Program-made: the position numbers and the translations under genes
In this document: one piece after another, positions 20,055-30,306 of the stretch
Layout: each line of letters opens with the position of its first letter
How positions within the stretch are numbered: the stretch's first letter is position 1
Assembly: GCF_000230835.1 (NCBI RefSeq)
Contig: NZ_CM001240.1
Coordinates: 1,062,501 to 1,126,500 of the forward strand
Length of the DNA stretch: 64,000 bases
From: Clostridium sp. DL-VIII
GTDB taxonomy: Bacteria; Bacillota; Clostridia; Clostridiales; Clostridiaceae
Reading direction: 5' to 3'
The notes under the pieces: model-generated
Seen by the model: the letters and a program-made list of their open reading frames with translations, nothing else
What the model was told of the DNA's origin: nothing
The model's database searches: none

Positions 20055-21230
20055 ATGAATTTAGATTTTACTTATCAAAACCCAACAACAATACATTTTG
20101 GAAAGAATTCTTTAGATAAGTTAAGCAGTGAACTTGCAAATTATGGTGATACCATTATGCTTGCTTATGGAAAAGGTGCTATTAAGAAAAATGGACTTTA
20201 TGACCAGGTTGTATCAATCTTAAAGGAAAATGGTAAAAACATCGTAGAACTATCTGGAATTATGGCAAACCCAACTTATGAAAAAGTAATGGAAGGAGCT
20301 GCTCTTGTACGTGATAATAATGTAGATTTGATTTTAGCTGTTGGTGGTGGTTCTACAATTGATTGCGCAAAGGCTATTTCAGTATCTGCATATTGTGTTG
20401 GTGATGCGTGGACACGTTACTGGATAAATTTTGAACCTGTAGATAATAAAATAGTGCCAGTTGCATCTATCCTTACATTGGCAGGAACAGGATCTGAAAT
20501 GAATGGTGGATCAGTTATTACCAATAATGATGTAAAACTTAAGAATGGACGTGTTTTCCCATCAAATGTTAACCCAAAGTTTTCAATATTAAATCCAGAA
20601 TATACATTTACGCTGCCTCAATATCAAATGGTAAGTGGAGTTTTTGATATGATGTCACATTTAATGGAAGCTTATTTCTCAGGTGAAGATGATGTGACTT
20701 CAGATTATTTGATTGAAGGACTTCTTCGTTCTATCATAAATAGTGCACAAATTGCAATAAAAGATCTTGAAAACTATGAAGCAAGAAGTAATTTAATGTG
20801 GAGTTCTACTCTTGCAATGAATCCAATCATGGGATTAAGCAAAACTCAAGACTGGGAAGTTCATATGATTGAGCATCAACTAGGGGCTTATACTGATTGT
20901 GCACACGGTATGGGACTTGCAGCAATATCACTTCCATATTACAGATATATATCGAAATTTGCTTTAGATAAATTTGTTCGTTTTGCGAGTCGAGTATGGG
21001 GTGTTGATGAAGCTGGAAAGACAAAAGAAGAAGTTGCTTTAGAAGGTATTGATGCTATGGAAAAATTCATAAAAAAATGTGGTATAATAACAAGCCTTAA
21101 GGAACTTGGTGCAACAGAAGAAATGCTTCCACTAATTGCAAATTCAACTGTACTACTTCCGGGTGGATATAAAGCTTTAACTGCGGAAGAAATTTTAGAG
21201 ATTTTAAACACTGCCTATGCTGCAGTATAA
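20055..21230 (+). CDS. Fe-type alcohol (butanol) dehydrogenase
   Basis: A 391-residue enzyme close to clostridial butanol dehydrogenases, with NAD(P)H-dependent aldehyde reduction expected. It has an intact GGGSTIDCAKA motif, metal ligands equivalent to D202, H206, H274 and H288 (numbered from the earlier in-frame ATG at 20043), and the active-site His278. ATG at 20055 has GGAGA upstream and gives the usual MNLDFTYQNPT start. It is the intact paralogue of the altered enzyme at 7875. It lies in the cupin-adh-CMD operon. Confidence 0.93.
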   Translation: MNLDFTYQNPTTIHFGKNSLDKLSSELANYGDTIMLAYGKGAIKKNGLYDQVVSILKENGKNIVELSGIMANPTYEKVMEGAALVRDNNVDLILAVGGGSTIDCAKAISVSAYCVGDAWTRYWINFEPVDNKIVPVASILTLAGTGSEMNGGSVITNNDVKLKNGRVFPSNVNPKFSILNPEYTFTLPQYQMVSGVFDMMSHLMEAYFSGEDDVTSDYLIEGLLRSIINSAQIAIKDLENYEARSNLMWSSTLAMNPIMGLSKTQDWEVHMIEHQLGAYTDCAHGMGLAAISLPYYRYISKFALDKFVRFASRVWGVDEAGKTKEEVALEGIDAMEKFIKKCGIITSLKELGATEEMLPLIANSTVLLPGGYKALTAEEILEILNTAYAAV

Positions 21231-21262
21231 GACAGAGGATTGTAAGAAAGGAAAATAAGATT

Positions 21263-21583
21263 ATGAAAAAACAAACTGCAGGCAGAGATGCTCTTGGATC
21301 ATTTGCACCAAAATTTGCAGAATTGAACGATGACGTTCTTTTTGGAGAGGTCTGGTCAAGAGAAGATAAGTTATCATTAAGAGACCGCAGTATTATTACT
21401 GTAACTGCGCTAATGACAAAAGGGATATTTGATAATTCTCTAAAATATCATATCATGAATGTTAAGAACAATGGTGTAAGTGCTGAAGAAATATCAGAAA
21501 TAATCACTCATCTTGCGTTCTATGTAGGATGGCCTAATGCGTGGGCAACATTTGCATTGGCAAAAGAAGTATATGGTGAATAA
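21263..21583 (+). CDS. Carboxymuconolactone-decarboxylase-like protein
   Basis: A 106-residue protein of the gamma-CMD/AhpD-like fold (RDRSIITVTALMTKG, HIMNVKNNGVSAEEI, YVGWPNAW). It lacks the CxxC of AhpD, so it is probably not a thiol peroxidase; relatives are often annotated by fold only. It is last in the operon and followed by a terminator. The association with an AdhR-like regulator and alcohol dehydrogenase is seen in Bacillus too. Confidence 0.9.
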   Translation: MKKQTAGRDALGSFAPKFAELNDDVLFGEVWSREDKLSLRDRSIITVTALMTKGIFDNSLKYHIMNVKNNGVSAEEISEIITHLAFYVGWPNAWATFALAKEVYGE

Positions 21584-21617
21584 TATAATGAACTTAAGTA
21601 ATGAATAATGAGTAAAC

Positions 21618-21662
21618 AGACCACCGAGTAAGGAGCATAAGTTCTTGTTCAGTGGTCTTTTG
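21618..21662 (+). terminator. Operon terminator
   Basis: AGACCAC (21618-21624) pairs with GTGGTCT (21652-21658), with a T tract after. It closes the cupin-adh-CMD operon. Confidence 0.7.
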
Positions 21663-21714
21663 ATTTGTCAATAATGGGGAACAATATGAAAAAATATGGT
21701 TCTTTTGATATTAC

Positions 21715-21902
21715 ATTGCTGGATGGCGGCCAGTATGGCAGGCGTTGGACTTGGATATGGAAGCTGTACAAGCTAATTTGGTCCAATAGAAAAGCCAATG
21801 ACTTATGAATTAATAAGAAAGATAGCTAAATTTAGGATTGCTGAGAATATAAAAAAATCAGAAGAAATATTGAAAAAGAAAATAAGGAAAGGCAAAGTTT
21901 AA
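21715..21902 (+). pseudogene. C-terminal remnant of an unknown protein
   Basis: One frame reads AASMAGVGLGYGSCTS, a TAA at 21774-21776, then FGPIEKPMTYELIRKIAKFR and a basic helical tail to a stop at 21900-21902. It looks like the end of a larger, possibly membrane-linked protein broken by a stop. Family not recognised. Confidence 0.35.
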
Positions 21903-22004
21903 AGAAATATTATGGTATATATTTTAACATATTAATTTAAAAATCTAAGAAAATAAGATAATATTAAAGTAAATATTAAAGTATTGAGATAGGTGATTAT
22001 AAGT

Positions 22005-23498
22005 TTGAATCGGAGATATAGAGACATTTTAAGTATAATTTTAAATACAGATGAATGTATCACTGGAAATGAATTAGCTAGACTTTGCAATGTGACTATT
22101 CGCACAATAAGACATGATATTAAAGAAATTAATGTTTTATTAAAAGAATACAATGTTGAAATAGATTCTAAAGTAAAAAAAGGTTATTTTCTTAATAAAG
22201 AAAATAAAGAAGTTTTGAAGAAAAACAATATTATAAGAAAAGTGTTGGATTATGAGTATATAATTGAAACACCAAATTTGCCATTAGAGAGACAGATGTA
22301 CATACTGCTGAAATTAACAACTAAAAAATATATTACTGTGGAGGAATTAGCAGAATCCTTATATGTATCTGAAGCTACTATAAATAACGATGTTATTCTT
22401 ATTAATAAATGGTTAAAGAAAGATTTGAAATTAGGAATAAGCTATTCTTTAAATGAAGGAATTACGCTTAAGGCTAATGAAAAAGAAAAAAGAAATATTA
22501 TCAGCTGGGTTTTATCTATAAAGACTAATGTAAGCACTATTACTAAGTATTGGAATTATTTATTTGAAGAGAAGGATGTTATTATAGTAGATAGAGCTAG
22601 AGACCTTTACCATATTGTGAGTGCTGAAACTAAAAAATATAATTATTATTTATCAGGTCATAGTGCCCAACTTCTATGCTATGAAATATTAGTTGCAGTT
22701 AAGCGTTGTCAATTAGGCTTTAATTTAAATGATTTAGATGATATAAATGATGATCTTATACCAGTAATGACTGAGGTAAGAGAAAAAGTAGAAAAGGATT
22801 TAGAAGTGAATTTATCAAAAACAGAATGGCTTAACTTACAGCAATATTTTAAATCAAAACAATTTCTTCATGGAACAAATATTATAAACATAGAAACAGA
22901 GGAAGCTATTTGCATAGTGGATGAGTTTTTGATAACTTTACATGATAAGTTCAAGATAGATTTAAGTTTTAATCCAGATAATAAGTATAAGTTACTTTTA
23001 TATGTTGCACCAATGATAAATCGTTTAAAATATAGACATTGTATACCGAATAAGATAAGGGAAAAAGTTACGCAAACCTATAAAACGGAATTTAAAATGG
23101 CGACTGAAATAGCATATATTATTAAAAGAAAACTAAATTTGAATATGGAATTGATAGAATTAGCTTATATAACTATTCATTTAGTATCTATGAGTGGAAT
23201 GTGGAAGTATAAATTATATACTGCTATTGTTTGCGATTACGATGAGTCTATAATAAGTTTTATTAAAGATAAAATTGATAATCATTTTGGAGAAAAAATA
23301 AAAATTTCTAAAATTTATGATTATCAAGAATTTATGTATGAGAATGATGAAAATCTTAAAAAGATAGAGTTTATAATTTCAACTTCAACAATAGCTGATA
23401 TTACTAATATTCCTTTTATTAGAATAAATCCTGAAATTGAATCAAATGACATTGATATGATTTCAGAATATCTTGATAATCATAAAAGTAAATTATAG
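22005..23498 (+). CDS. BglG/LicR-type PRD transcriptional regulator
   Basis: A protein of about 497 residues with two N-terminal HTH domains (ITGNELARLCNVTIRTIRHD; ITVEELAESLYVSEATINND), then two PTS-regulated (PRD) domains, the second with the His of ITIHLVSM, and a degenerate EIIB-like C-terminus. PTS phosphorylation normally sets its activity. TTG at 22005 has AGGTGA eight bases upstream and seems better than the GTG at 21993. It precedes the sugar genes at 23.7-27.5 kb, but no PTS permease is present, so its signal must come from elsewhere. Confidence 0.88.
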   Translation: MNRRYRDILSIILNTDECITGNELARLCNVTIRTIRHDIKEINVLLKEYNVEIDSKVKKGYFLNKENKEVLKKNNIIRKVLDYEYIIETPNLPLERQMYILLKLTTKKYITVEELAESLYVSEATINNDVILINKWLKKDLKLGISYSLNEGITLKANEKEKRNIISWVLSIKTNVSTITKYWNYLFEEKDVIIVDRARDLYHIVSAETKKYNYYLSGHSAQLLCYEILVAVKRCQLGFNLNDLDDINDDLIPVMTEVREKVEKDLEVNLSKTEWLNLQQYFKSKQFLHGTNIINIETEEAICIVDEFLITLHDKFKIDLSFNPDNKYKLLLYVAPMINRLKYRHCIPNKIREKVTQTYKTEFKMATEIAYIIKRKLNLNMELIELAYITIHLVSMSGMWKYKLYTAIVCDYDESIISFIKDKIDNHFGEKIKISKIYDYQEFMYENDENLKKIEFIISTSTIADITNIPFIRINPEIESNDIDMISEYLDNHKSKL

Positions 23499-23504
23499 TG
23501 AAGC

Positions 23505-23555
23505 AATCCTATAGACTAGAGTATTGACAAAGATGATACTCTGGTCTATAGGATT
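23505..23555 (+). terminator. Long terminator hairpin
   Basis: A 20-bp stem with one mismatch (23505-23524 with 23536-23555). A second hairpin, AAAGAATTTC with GAAATTCTTT, follows at about 23591-23621. Both lie between the regulator and the HAD gene. Confidence 0.75.
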
Positions 23556-23697
23556 AATTTATTATGTAAGTGATAAAAATGTTAACATAAAGAATTTCCC
23601 TCTTTGGGGTGAAATTCTTTAGTTTGTAGAAATAATATTAGAGTGATTATAATAAAACTAAAGATTGGTACTGAGTAAATGATTATGGAGGTGAAAT

Positions 23698-24502
23698 ATG
23701 TATAAGCTTATTGCTATAGATATGGATGGAACGCTTTTAAAAGAAGATAAAACAATTACACCTAAAACTAAGGAAGCATTAAAAGTAGCTAGAAGCTTAG
23801 GAGTAAAAATAGTTTTGACATCTGGCAGACCAATTCAAGGTATAAAACATTATTTAAATGAATTACAACTTACAGGTAAAGAGGAGTATGTTATTGGTTT
23901 AAATGGTGCCTTGATATGCAGAAGTAGTGATTATTCAATAATAAGCAGTAATGAGACATTAAAAGGTAAAGACTTAAAATATATTTATAATAAAGTAAAG
24001 AATCTTAAAACATATTTTCATGCATTCACAAAAGATAAAGATTTGGTAAATATAGAAAGTAAATTTTCTAAAGATGAAGAGAAAAGGATAAATCTTAAAG
24101 TAAGAGTAGTAGACTTTCTTACAGAGACAAAGGATGATGATGAAATTCTTAAAGTAGTGTTAGAGGAAGAAAAAGATGTGCTTAATAAGATTATGTCTCA
24201 AATACCTAAAGAGTTATTTGAAGAATATAACGTAATTAGAAGTGTAGATTTTATGCTAGAATTTATGAAAAAAGGATGTAATAAGGCTACTGGAATAGAG
24301 AAGTTAGCTCAGCATTTAGGAATCCGCAAAGAAGAAATTATTGCTATTGGTGATGCGGTCAATGATAGAATATGCAGGCTTTGGAGTAGCTATGGGAAAT
24401 GCAGAGGATGAAATTAAAATGCTGGCAAATTTTATAACAAAAAGTAATGAAGAAGATGGAGTAGCATATGTAATTAATAAATTTATAATAAATGATGTTT
24501 AA
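23698..24502 (+). pseudogene. Cof-type HAD-IIB phosphatase, frameshifted
   Basis: The first frame (23698-24411) has the HAD nucleophile motif DMDGTLL and the cap of sugar-phosphate phosphatases. It breaks after GDAVND. The rest, SMIEYAGFGVAMGNAEDEIK, continues in another frame to TAA at 24500-24502. The lost bases would restore the usual NDISMIEYAG. The short repeated word TCAATGATA suggests a deletion of about 11 bp between direct repeats, which is inference. GGAGGTGAA precedes the ATG. Confidence 0.85.
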
Positions 24503-24651
24503 AAACAATTAGTATGTAGATAATCTTTCAGAAGTTAAGTACATCAACATAAAAATGTAAAACATTACAGGAGTAGATGAATGAGTTTTAATAAACTTAG
24601 TACATGATCTTATGTATTTAAAAATAGCCATTATATTTTAGGAGGTTAACT

Positions 24652-25668
24652 ATGCTTACAATTGGTTATATTGGAAATGGTAAAAGTGCTAACAGATATC
24701 ATTTACCATTTGTCTTACAAAGAAAAAATATTAAAGTAAAAACAATTTATCAAAGAAATCCTAAGAATGAAAAATGGAGCAGAATTGCGGGAGTAAATTA
24801 TACCTCTGACTTAAATGAATTATTAAATGACAAGGAAATACAATTGATAGTTGTATGTACAATGCATAATAGTCATTATGACTATGCAAAAATGGTATTG
24901 GAACATAATAAACATTGTTTAGTTGAAAAACCATTTATGGAAACCTCAAAAGAAGCAAAAGAAATATTTACTTTGGCAAAAGAAAAAGGATTAATTGTTC
25001 AAGCTTATCAAAATAGACGTTTTGATAGTGATTTTTTAACAGTTCAAAAAGTTATCGAGGAGGGAAAATTAGGCAAATTAATAGAAATAGAAATGCATTA
25101 TGACTATTATAGACCAGAAGTACCTGAATCTATTACAAGCTTTAATCCTACCTTATCATATTTATATGGTCATGGTTGTCATACTTTGGATCAAGTAATT
25201 AGTTATTTTGGTAAACCAGATAATATCCATTATGATGTAAGACAATTATTGGGATCAGGTAGAATGAATGATTACTTTGATTTGGATTTATATTATGGAA
25301 AGTTAAAAGTATCTGTGAAGTCTAGTTACTTTAGAATTAAAGAAAGACCAAGTTTTGTTGTATATGGCAAAAAAGGATGTTTTGTAAAGGAAACAAAAGA
25401 TCGTCAAGAAGAGCATTTAAAATTATTTTATATGCCTGAAAACAAGGATTTTGGTATTGATACATTTAAGCATTATGGTGTGCTTACATATATCGATGAG
25501 GAAGGTGTGATACACGAAGAAAAAGTGAAATCTGTTAATGGTGATTATGGAAGAGTATATGATGATTTATATGAAGCAATTATAAATGGTAAAAGTAAAA
25601 CAATTACTGACGAACAAACACTATTGCAAATGGAAATGCTAGAAACAGGAGTAAAGGATTTAATATAA
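24652..25668 (+). CDS. Gfo/Idh/MocA-family oxidoreductase
   Basis: A 338-residue NAD(P)-dependent sugar or inositol dehydrogenase. The N-terminal Rossmann fold starts IGYIGNGKSANRYHLPF, the signature EKPF (VEKPFMETS) follows near residue 94, and GHGCHTLDQVISYFG supplies the catalytic His region. AGGAGG precedes the ATG. It is most like YhhX/IolG-type proteins. With RpiA and a second oxidoreductase it suggests catabolism of an unusual sugar; the substrate is unknown. Confidence 0.92.
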   Translation: MLTIGYIGNGKSANRYHLPFVLQRKNIKVKTIYQRNPKNEKWSRIAGVNYTSDLNELLNDKEIQLIVVCTMHNSHYDYAKMVLEHNKHCLVEKPFMETSKEAKEIFTLAKEKGLIVQAYQNRRFDSDFLTVQKVIEEGKLGKLIEIEMHYDYYRPEVPESITSFNPTLSYLYGHGCHTLDQVISYFGKPDNIHYDVRQLLGSGRMNDYFDLDLYYGKLKVSVKSSYFRIKERPSFVVYGKKGCFVKETKDRQEEHLKLFYMPENKDFGIDTFKHYGVLTYIDEEGVIHEEKVKSVNGDYGRVYDDLYEAIINGKSKTITDEQTLLQMEMLETGVKDLI

Positions 25669-25803
25669 ACAATAGAAGGAGTCCCTGCTTCTATATAAGA
25701 AGCTGATTTTAAGGATTTCTCGTACGGATTTAGGTGAATTTTAAATACACATGTATGAAGAATGTGAATATATAAGAAATGAAATATGGAGGAATAAAAC
25801 AAG

Positions 25804-26490
25804 GTGAATCAAGATAATTTAAGAAGATTATGTGCTGAAAAAGCTATGGAATATATAAAAAATAATACTGTAATTGGATTAGGTGCTGGAAGGAATATAG
25901 CGTATTTAATTGAGTTAATAAGCAAATCTGTACAAGATAATTTTAAAATTAAGGTTGTAACTCCATCTGATAATACAAAGAATCTTTGTATTAAATATGG
26001 CATTGAAGTAATACCAACGTGTTTTGTAGAAGAAGTAGATGTTGCTTTTGATGGATGCGGTGAGGTAGATGAGAATTTCCAAGCTTCAAAAGGTGGCGGA
26101 GGTGTATATACAAAAGAAAAAATAATTGGATCAATGGCTAAGGAGTATATTTTACTTATAGATGAACAAAAACTAACCAAAGAATTAAATTGTAAGCATT
26201 TTGTTTCATTAGAAGTAGTTAAAGATTCATTAAGTTATGTAAGTAAAATGGTTAAAAGCTTAGGAGGTGATCCTGTAGTTAGAACAACTACTAATAAAGA
26301 TGGTTATTTAATTACTGATGATGGTAACTTTATATTAGATGTAAAATTTGAAAATATAAAGGATTTTAAGAAATTAAATGATAATCTGAATGATATTGTA
26401 GGCGTAATTGGTACTTCTTTGTTTATGAGCGAAGTCACAAAGTTAATAGTGGCTGGGGAAAATGGAGTAAGAGTTATTTCAAAGAGATAG
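25804..26490 (+). CDS. rpiA: Ribose-5-phosphate isomerase A
   Basis: A 228-residue isomerase interconverting ribose-5-phosphate and ribulose-5-phosphate in the pentose phosphate pathway. VIGLGAGRN (23-31), DGCGEVD (83-89) with the catalytic acid region, and KGGGGVYTKEK (96-106) are diagnostic. The start is GTG, with GGAGG 10 bases before. A placement inside a sugar oxidoreductase cluster suggests a catabolic role or relaxed specificity. Confidence 0.93.
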   Translation: MNQDNLRRLCAEKAMEYIKNNTVIGLGAGRNIAYLIELISKSVQDNFKIKVVTPSDNTKNLCIKYGIEVIPTCFVEEVDVAFDGCGEVDENFQASKGGGGVYTKEKIIGSMAKEYILLIDEQKLTKELNCKHFVSLEVVKDSLSYVSKMVKSLGGDPVVRTTTNKDGYLITDDGNFILDVKFENIKDFKKLNDNLNDIVGVIGTSLFMSEVTKLIVAGENGVRVISKR

Positions 26491-26540
26491 AATTAAAAAT
26501 ATATTTAAACTATTTTTAGATAAAAAATGGAGGAATAAAT

Positions 26541-27530
26541 ATGAAATTAGGTATTATTGGAGCAGGAATGATAGTGAAAGACTTTTTGTCAATCACTTCA
26601 CTTTTAAAGGATGTAGAATTAGAAGCGATGTGTGGTACGCCAAAAGATGAAGAAACAATGATTGAATTAAAGAATAAGTATGGAATTAAGAGAGTTTTGT
26701 ATAGTTATGATGAATTATTAAATACTGATTTAGATGCAATTTATATTGGATTGCCTAATAATCTACATTTTGAATTTGCAAAAAAGGGATTAGAGGCAAA
26801 TAAGAATGTTATTATTGAAAAACCATTCACATCAACATATAATGAAGCACTGATTTTAAGGGATTTAGCTAAACAAAAGCAGTTATTTATATTTGAAGCG
26901 ATTACTAATCAATATCTTCCTAATTACAAAAAAATTAAAGAGTTACTTCCAACGCTCGGAGATATTAAAATAGTTCAATGCAATTATTCTCAATATTCAA
27001 GCAGATATAATAGTTTTAAAGAAGGAAATATATTGCCTGCCTTTGATCCTAAATTTTCAGGCGGTGCATTAATGGATTTAAATATTTACAATATTCATTA
27101 TGCAGTAGGTTTGTTTGGAAAACCTGAAAATATTGAATACTACCCAAATGTTGAAAGAGGAATAGATACATCTGGAATATTAATATTAGATTATGAAACA
27201 TTTAAATGTGTTTGTATTGGAGCAAAAGATTGTAAGGCACCTATTGCAAATAATATTCAAGGAGATAAAGGATGCATATATCAAGATACTCCAGCTAATG
27301 TTTGTGAAAGATTTGAGATATTGATGAATGACGGAACTAGTTCTTTAATAAATGAAAATAATTATGAACATCGTATGGTTAATGAATTTATTGAGTTTTT
27401 TGATATGATTGAAAATAATAACTTAGAAAAATGTTATAGGATGTTAGAACACAGCTTAATTGTTAGCGAAGTTCAAACAATTGCAAGGCATAAAGGTAGA
27501 ATCATATTCCCTGAAGATAGTAAAAAATAG
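26541..27530 (+). CDS. Gfo/Idh/MocA-family oxidoreductase
   Basis: A 329-residue NAD(P)-dependent dehydrogenase with GIIGAGMIVKDF, the EKPFTSTYNEA signature and GGALMDLNIYNIHYA in the catalytic region. It is only distantly similar to the protein at 24652 and belongs to a different subgroup, so the two likely act on successive intermediates. GGAGG precedes the ATG, 50 bp after rpiA. A GH1 remnant and an insertion sequence follow. Confidence 0.92.
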   Translation: MKLGIIGAGMIVKDFLSITSLLKDVELEAMCGTPKDEETMIELKNKYGIKRVLYSYDELLNTDLDAIYIGLPNNLHFEFAKKGLEANKNVIIEKPFTSTYNEALILRDLAKQKQLFIFEAITNQYLPNYKKIKELLPTLGDIKIVQCNYSQYSSRYNSFKEGNILPAFDPKFSGGALMDLNIYNIHYAVGLFGKPENIEYYPNVERGIDTSGILILDYETFKCVCIGAKDCKAPIANNIQGDKGCIYQDTPANVCERFEILMNDGTSSLINENNYEHRMVNEFIEFFDMIENNNLEKCYRMLEHSLIVSEVQTIARHKGRIIFPEDSKK

Positions 27531-27579
27531 GGAATTAAAGTAAATTAAAATAATAAAAGTGAGTGATTACTTCAGAATG

Positions 27580-27655
27580 ATACAAAAAGAAAAGTTATAA
27601 TTGGTATAAAGAAGCTATAGCTACAAATGGAGTGGTTAAAAAAAGAACAGAATGA
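27580..27655 (+). pseudogene. GH1 beta-glucosidase C-terminal remnant
   Basis: The frame ending at TGA 27653-27655 reads KSYNWYKEAIATNGVVKK, almost the same as the end of the GH1 enzyme at 1-730 ([14 protein letters not shown]). Only this tail remains, just before the insertion sequence. Confidence 0.75.
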
Positions 27656-27784
27656 TTATTTAATGGGGCTGTCAAGTATGAACTGCTCCCTGTCAAGTAG
27701 ACAGTGAAAAAAATAAAAATATGGAAATGGTACAATAAAGTAGACACCAAGATAAAATAAAAATATGAAAAGGTGGTTTACTTT

Positions 27785-28092
27785 ATGAGAAGGAGTTATG
27801 ACAAACAATTTAAAATAGCAGCGGTTAAGTTAGTCATGGACGATAGTATGTCTGTTGCTGACGCAGCGAAAGCATTATCTATTCATTATAATTCTTTATA
27901 CCGTATAATTCTTTATACCGTTGGATAAGTGAATATGAAGAATACGGAGAGAGTGCATTTCCAGGACATGGAACTGCACTCTATTCATATCAGTATGAAA
28001 TAAAGAAGCTGAAACAAGAAAATATCGAGCTAAAGAAGGAATTAGAATTATTAAAAAAATACCAAGCCTTCTTGAAGCGAAAGAACAAATAA
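27785..28092 (+). pseudogene. IS3 orfA, frameshifted by a 17-bp duplication
   Basis: It starts MRRSYDKQFKIAAVKLVMDD, the HTH_Tnp_1 domain. The 17-bp word TATAATTCTTTATACCG is repeated in tandem near 27888-27921, which shifts the frame and gives an early TAA. Past it the normal frame continues (SEYEEYGESAFPGHG, then a leucine-rich coiled coil) to TAA at 28090-28092. Confidence 0.85.
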
Positions 28093-28946
28093 GATTTCAA
28101 TATCTAAAAGAAAACCAAGGAAAATACAACATCAAGAAGGCATGTAGAACATTAAATGTATCTAGAGCTGGATATTATAAATATCTAAATCATAAACCTT
28201 CAAACAGAGATATAGAAAATAAAGTATTAAGTAAAGAGATAAAACAAATTTTCGAGGAACACAAAGGTAGATATGGTTCAATAAGAATAGCCAAAGTTTT
28301 AGATCAAAAAGGAATTCATATTAATAGAAAGAGAGTATCTCGTTTAATGAGAAATATGAAGCTTTTTCCTAGAGGATGTCGTTATCGTTATAAGCATTAC
28401 AATCAGAAAGTTAATGCAGTTGAAAGACCAAATTTACTAAATTAAGTGTTTGAATCTAATAGACGCAATAAAATATGGGTTGGCGATATTACCTATATTC
28501 CAACCAGAAAAGGCACTTTATACCTTGCAGTATTTATAGATATATATTCCCGAAAAGTTGTTGGAGGGTCTATGAACAATAGGATGAAAGATATTCTTGT
28601 AATGGATGCATTTATGCAAGCATACGGAAAAGAACACCCTGAAAAAGGTTTAATTGTACATACAGACCAAGGATCTCAATTTACAGGCGGAAGATTTCAG
28701 GCATTATTGAAACGATATGATGCTATTCATAGTGAAAGTAGAAAAGGAAATCCATACGACAATGCGGTAATGGAATCTTTTTATCGAACAATAAAAAGAG
28801 AGCTTATTCAAGATGCCCATTACGAGTCACCTGAACAAGCTCAAAAAGAAATCTTTAAATACATTGAAATTTATTACAATATTAAAAGAATGCATTCTTC
28901 ATTGGGATATCTCTCTCCATCTCAATTCGAAGAATTAAATTCATAA
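28056..28946 (+). pseudogene. IS3 orfB transposase with nonsense codon
   Basis: The DDE integrase frame has the HTH_21-type region (KYNIKKACRTLNVSRAGYY) and catalytic residues in VGDITYIPT, HTDQGSQF and NAVMESFY. An in-frame TAA at 28443-28445 sits between NLLN and VFES, probably once a CAA codon. A run of seven A near 28050 could be the usual -1 frameshift site from orfA. Confidence 0.88.
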
Positions 28947-29190
28947 AATTTACTTAACTTTGTGTCTACAAAACCTTGACGATTCCAACATTTTATTATT
29001 TTATGCGTCTACCATAAGGGGAGCATATCAGTATGCGACAGCCCCATTCACTTTGTGTAATATCTAAAACATATGATTAAGGAGGAAAAGTACAAGCTAT
29101 ATTATAGTATAAAAACTAATATTTTTTTATTCTAATATGCTTAGAAATTATATGTGAAGCTAAGGTGTAGGTTTATAGCTTGCATTTTTC

Positions 29191-29220
29191 ATTGATTTGA
29201 TTGCCTGCGGCAGCAAAGAA
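29191..29220 (+). promoter_or_regulatory. Conserved dyad upstream of RNA copy A
   Basis: The word TTGCCTGCGGCAGCAA, a near-perfect dyad, and about 14 bases before it also occur upstream of RNA copy B (37320-37350, minus strand), at a similar distance of 210-240 bp from the 5' helix. It may be an operator or a 5' domain of the same transcript. Hairpins at 29219-29252 (AATTGTC/GACAATT) and 29263-29282 (TTGGAG/CTCCAA) lie between. Confidence 0.5.
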
Positions 29221-29456
29221 ATTGTCCTAGCACTAAAGGGCTGAGACAATTGAAAATATATTTGTTGGAGCTGGCACTCCAATCTTTTAATCTTTGTATA
29301 TAATCACGAGTATTTGTAATTGCTTATATATATCGTATGCTTAAGCTCATAGTTTATTAAAGTTAATGTGTTATTCACCTTATATATGTTTAGTATGGTT
29401 AGTATTACTATATACGCATTTTATATAGTAAAAGTTTTTAAGACAGATAATTCTTT

Positions 29457-30142
29457 GGCGCCGCCATCCACCACCCAAAAAAGGACAGGTCATCAGCATA
29501 TAGCTCTAAGCATATAGGAGTTTTCCGGCAAGCTTCAACCTCCTATATACTAAGAGCTATTATACATTAGACTAGTCCTTTATTTGGGTTCCCGGTGGGC
29601 GCAGAAGGCATGTACACTTCGCTAAATAACTCGTTGTCCCGTAAATGTCCAAGCTAAAATATTAAAGGCTATGAATTTTTATGTTCTTTTTGTGTTTTTA
29701 GAATTTATGAAAATTAAGATTTAGTCTTTAATTTCAGCTAGAACACTTCGGGAAACGTTATTTAGCTAAATGTACATGCCTTCTTTGTGGTAATTGGGTT
29801 TTCTGGGGCAGATTACAGAGAATGTGCTACTTATGGTATTTAGTGCATTGAGTTAATGGAGATGATGCTGCAGGTGCATAAATAAAAGGGCGCCTTGGAC
29901 TTGCCCACACCAGGATAATAGAGATAAGGTTTGATGGAAGGTGAGGGCAGGTCCACAATGTACATGCTTACCTACTAGTCCTTTTTAGTAATGGCGTTCT
30001 TTCCGCTTAAGAAATCCAATCACTAAAAATAATATAAATAAATATTAAAGAGGAAATTATTTTTAGTGATTCGGTTTCTTACTCTCCAATAACACTCATT
30101 ACTAACAAGGACAGGCATAAAAGCAAGTACATTGACGGCGCT
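29457..30142 (+). ncRNA. Large structured RNA, copy A (about 690 nt)
   Basis: A non-coding stretch sharing many segments with 36443-37108 on the other strand. The ends pair (GCGCCG 29458 with CGGCGC 30136). CCACCCAAAAAAGGAC pairs with GTCCTTTATTTGGG. A long arm pairs AGAAGGCATGTACA (29602) with TGTACATGCCTTCT (29770). TGGACTTGCCC pairs with GGGCAGGTCCA, TGTACATGCTT with AAGCAAGTACA, and CACTAAAAATAAT with ATTATTTTTAGTG. Pairs vary together between copies. Size and complexity recall ROOL/GOLLD-type RNAs; class not proven. Confidence 0.8.
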
Positions 30143-30306
30143 CTTTAGAAAAAATTAGTTAATAGTACCTATGGTAATGTGTAGCTTATAAAAAGTATGC
30201 ACTAAATAAAACAATGTTCTTTGAAAATTGAATAATGCGATGATAATATATAATTAAGGACAAGATTAATTATTATTTAAAAATTATATTAAACGAGGTG
30301 AAGTAG

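Larger units (their letters stand above)
27665..29045 (+). mobile_element. IS3-family element within larger inverted ends
   Basis: Transposase frames orfA and orfB are flanked by inner inverted repeats around GTAGACAC (27740-27753 and 28954-28969). An outer pair, GGGGCTGTC...TGCTCCC, lies at 27665-27690 and 29018-29045. The outer ends may belong to an older element in which the IS3 copy sits, or to the true IS ends. Both transposase genes are broken, so it cannot move by itself. Confidence 0.8.
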
